Shown here piece after piece: positions 32,178 through 33,397 of a stretch of DNA of 33,397 bases. The notes below the pieces were generated by a model. That model was not told the DNA's origin. It made no database searches and was given only the letters and a program-made list of their open reading frames with translations. The DNA lies in assembly GCA_021731815.1 (NCBI GenBank), contig JAKFWO010000046.1, positions 1 through 33,397 of the forward strand, read 5' to 3'. Within the stretch, counting starts at the first letter, position 1. The number at the start of each line of letters is the position of its first letter. Origin of the DNA: Hyphomonadaceae bacterium. GTDB lineage: Bacteria > Pseudomonadota > Alphaproteobacteria > Caulobacterales > Aquidulcibacteraceae. The position numbers and the translations under genes are program-made.

Positions 32178-33076
32178 GAGGCATCCTCGATCATCCACTC
32201 GACCAGGGCCTGCATATCCATTCCGATATGAGCCGCCTGTTCGGGAACGAGGCTGGTGGGCGTCATCCCCGGCTGGGTATTGATTTCGAGAATGATCAGG
32301 CGTCCGGTGTCCGGATCAAAGCGGAAATCCGAGCGGCTGACGCCGCGACAGCCAATCGCGCGATGGGCCGACAAGGCATATTCCAGCGCGCGGTCGGCGA
32401 GATCCGAAGGAATGGGCGCAGGCAGGATGTGGCTCGACCCACCGGTCGCATATTTGGCGTCGAAATCATAGAATTCGCGCCCGGTCAGGATTTCGGTCAC
32501 GGCAAGCGCGCGGTCGCCCATGACCGCCACGGTAAATTCGCGCCCCGGAATGAATTCCTCGACCATCAATTGGTCGCCCCATTCCCAATCCGGTGCATTG
32601 AGCGCCGCCGGCGGGCGATTGTCACCGGCCCGCACCATAAAAATCCCGACGCTCGAGCCTTCATAGATCGGCTTGACGACGTAAGGGGGAGGCAGCAAAT
32701 GCTCCGAGGCGCAGGCGCGGCGATCGGCGACGACATGATCGGCCACCGGCAGGCCGCAATCGCGGAAAACGGCCTTGGCCCTGGCCTTGTCGAGCGCCAG
32801 CGCCGAGGCCAGCACACCCGAATGCGTGTAGGGAATGCCGAGCAATTCCAGCACGGCCTGAATGCGGCCATCTTCGCCCCAGGGGCCGTGCAAGGCGTTC
32901 AGGGCGATATCGGGCCGTGCGTCGCGCAATTGCAGCCAGATATCCGGCGTCGCGTCGATTTCGATGACCTCGTGACCGAGCGCGCGCGCGGCATCCGCAC
33001 AGGCGCGGCCGGAGGCGAGGGACACGGATCGTTCCGAGCTCCATCCGCCCATCAATATTGCAACGCGTTTTGCCAT
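32165..33076 (-). CDS. ddl: D-alanine-D-alanine ligase
   Basis: A 303-residue ATP-grasp ligase that makes the D-Ala-D-Ala dipeptide for peptidoglycan. Motifs: [19 protein letters not shown] (N-terminal substrate loop), [41 protein letters not shown], the ATP-binding [44 protein letters not shown], and the metal-binding [19 protein letters not shown]. All are intact. The ATG at 33076 follows a GGGAGAG ribosome site; the frame is open 15 codons further up. It leads the ddl-ftsQ-ftsA unit. A divergent gene lies upstream, so murB and murC, usual neighbours, are not adjacent. Confidence 0.96.
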   Translation of the reverse strand: MAKRVAILMGGWSSERSVSLASGRACADAARALGHEVIEIDATPDIWLQLRDARPDIALNALHGPWGEDGRIQAVLELLGIPYTHSGVLASALALDKARAKAVFRDCGLPVADHVVADRRACASEHLLPPPYVVKPIYEGSSVGIFMVRAGDNRPPAALNAPDWEWGDQLMVEEFIPGREFTVAVMGDRALAVTEILTGREFYDFDAKYATGGSSHILPAPIPSDLADRALEYALSAHRAIGCRGVSRSDFRFDPDTGRLIILEINTQPGMTPTSLVPEQAAHIGMDMQALVEWMIEDASCPR

Positions 33077-33248
33077 TCTCTCCCGATCCTCACAGCGCTT
33101 GCGCGCATTCAACCCCAACATGTTTAACGGGTATTTGCTGCACGCAGGAATATTTCATTGCCGTTGACGGCCGGCGTGCCCTTTGCGCGTGTCGAAACGA
33201 TCGGTTAGGCTGTTGGGGACAAGTGATTCAGCTGGTCCGGGGTTTTTC

Positions 33249-33397
33249 TTGACACGATGGATTGCCGGCATCGCGGCGGCTTTTGCAGCCTTCGGACCGA
33301 ATGCGCAGGCCGCTGAGGTCAAATTGGGCCTGTTCAAGCATGATGTGGTGTTTCTGGGCGAGGGTCTGGGCCTTGGCGCGGGCGGGCGGGAACAGGG
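33249..33397 (+). CDS. Secreted protein, possibly PagL-like lipid A deacylase / acyloxyacyl hydrolase (5' part)
   Basis: The frame continues to the window edge. It begins with a likely signal peptide, TRWIAGIAAAFAAFGPNAQA, then AEVKLGLFKHDVVFLGEGLG and LGAGGREQ. The G-x-x-x-H-D pattern followed by a GxGxGGRE-like stretch resembles the first strand of alphaproteobacterial PagL/acyloxyacyl hydrolase proteins (outer-membrane beta-barrels that trim lipid A), but the catalytic His-Ser-Glu region is outside the window. No ATG is available in this frame; the TTG at 33249 or a TTG about 12 codons upstream would have to start it, neither with a strong ribosome site. It is divergent from ddl, with 172 bases between starts. 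Confidence 0.4.
   Translation, partial: MTRWIAGIAAAFAAFGPNAQAAEVKLGLFKHDVVFLGEGLGLGAGGREQ

Overview
The window reads as about 33.4 kb of a GC-rich alphaproteobacterial chromosome. Supporting signs are a class of interspersed palindromes often seen in that group, a single-chain methylmalonyl-CoA mutase, a CysN-CysC fusion, a short stand-alone ManC, a P450-type ferredoxin with its reductase, and a ddl-ftsQ-ftsA cassette. Some content (DUF2946 next to a TonB receptor, a possible PagL-like lipid A deacylase) suggests a sphingomonad-like lineage, but order or genus cannot be fixed from sequence reading alone.

Left part (1-1435): a TonB-dependent receptor gene interrupted by an in-frame stop runs in frame into an internal piece of a UbiE-type methyltransferase, so both are remnants. 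A DUF2946-type small protein precedes them. A block of palindromic repeats bracketed by a 15-bp direct repeat follows.

CRISPR-Cas (1436-11397): a complete class 1 type I-E system on the minus strand, in the order cas3, cse1, cse2, cas7e, cas5e, cas6e, cas1, cas2, leader, array. The array has 28 repeats and 27 spacers at an exact 61-bp period. Most of the operon is translationally coupled through 4-8 bp overlaps. Related palindromes lie on both sides of the locus in inverted order. A tRNA-Phe gene (11810-11885) lies beyond cas3.

Middle (12380-20355): a tightly overlapping minus-strand operon joins a B12-dependent methylmalonyl-CoA mutase to a BtuFCD-type ABC importer, which pairs an enzyme with the likely uptake route for its cofactor. 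Divergent from it, cysD and cysNC encode sulfate activation to PAPS.

Sugar nucleotide cluster (20398-25752): gmd and rmd (GDP-mannose to GDP-6-deoxy-D-mannose, i.e. GDP-D-rhamnose), an AGE-family sugar isomerase/epimerase, and on the other strand manC, followed by a CobB-type sirtuin. A 13-bp tandem repeat sits between the epimerase gene and gmd and reaches into the epimerase stop codon.

Right part (26028-33397): an ABC exporter preceded by an 8-codon leader ORF that overlaps its start; a ferredoxin reductase-ferredoxin pair; then, convergent, ddl-ftsQ-ftsA without ftsZ or murB beside it; and at the edge the start of a secreted protein resembling a PagL/acyloxyacyl hydrolase. No wholly unknown multigene system was recognised. 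The most unusual items are the mutase-BtuFCD operon, the inverted repeat composites around the CRISPR-Cas locus, the leader ORF of the exporter, and the separated cell-division cassette.
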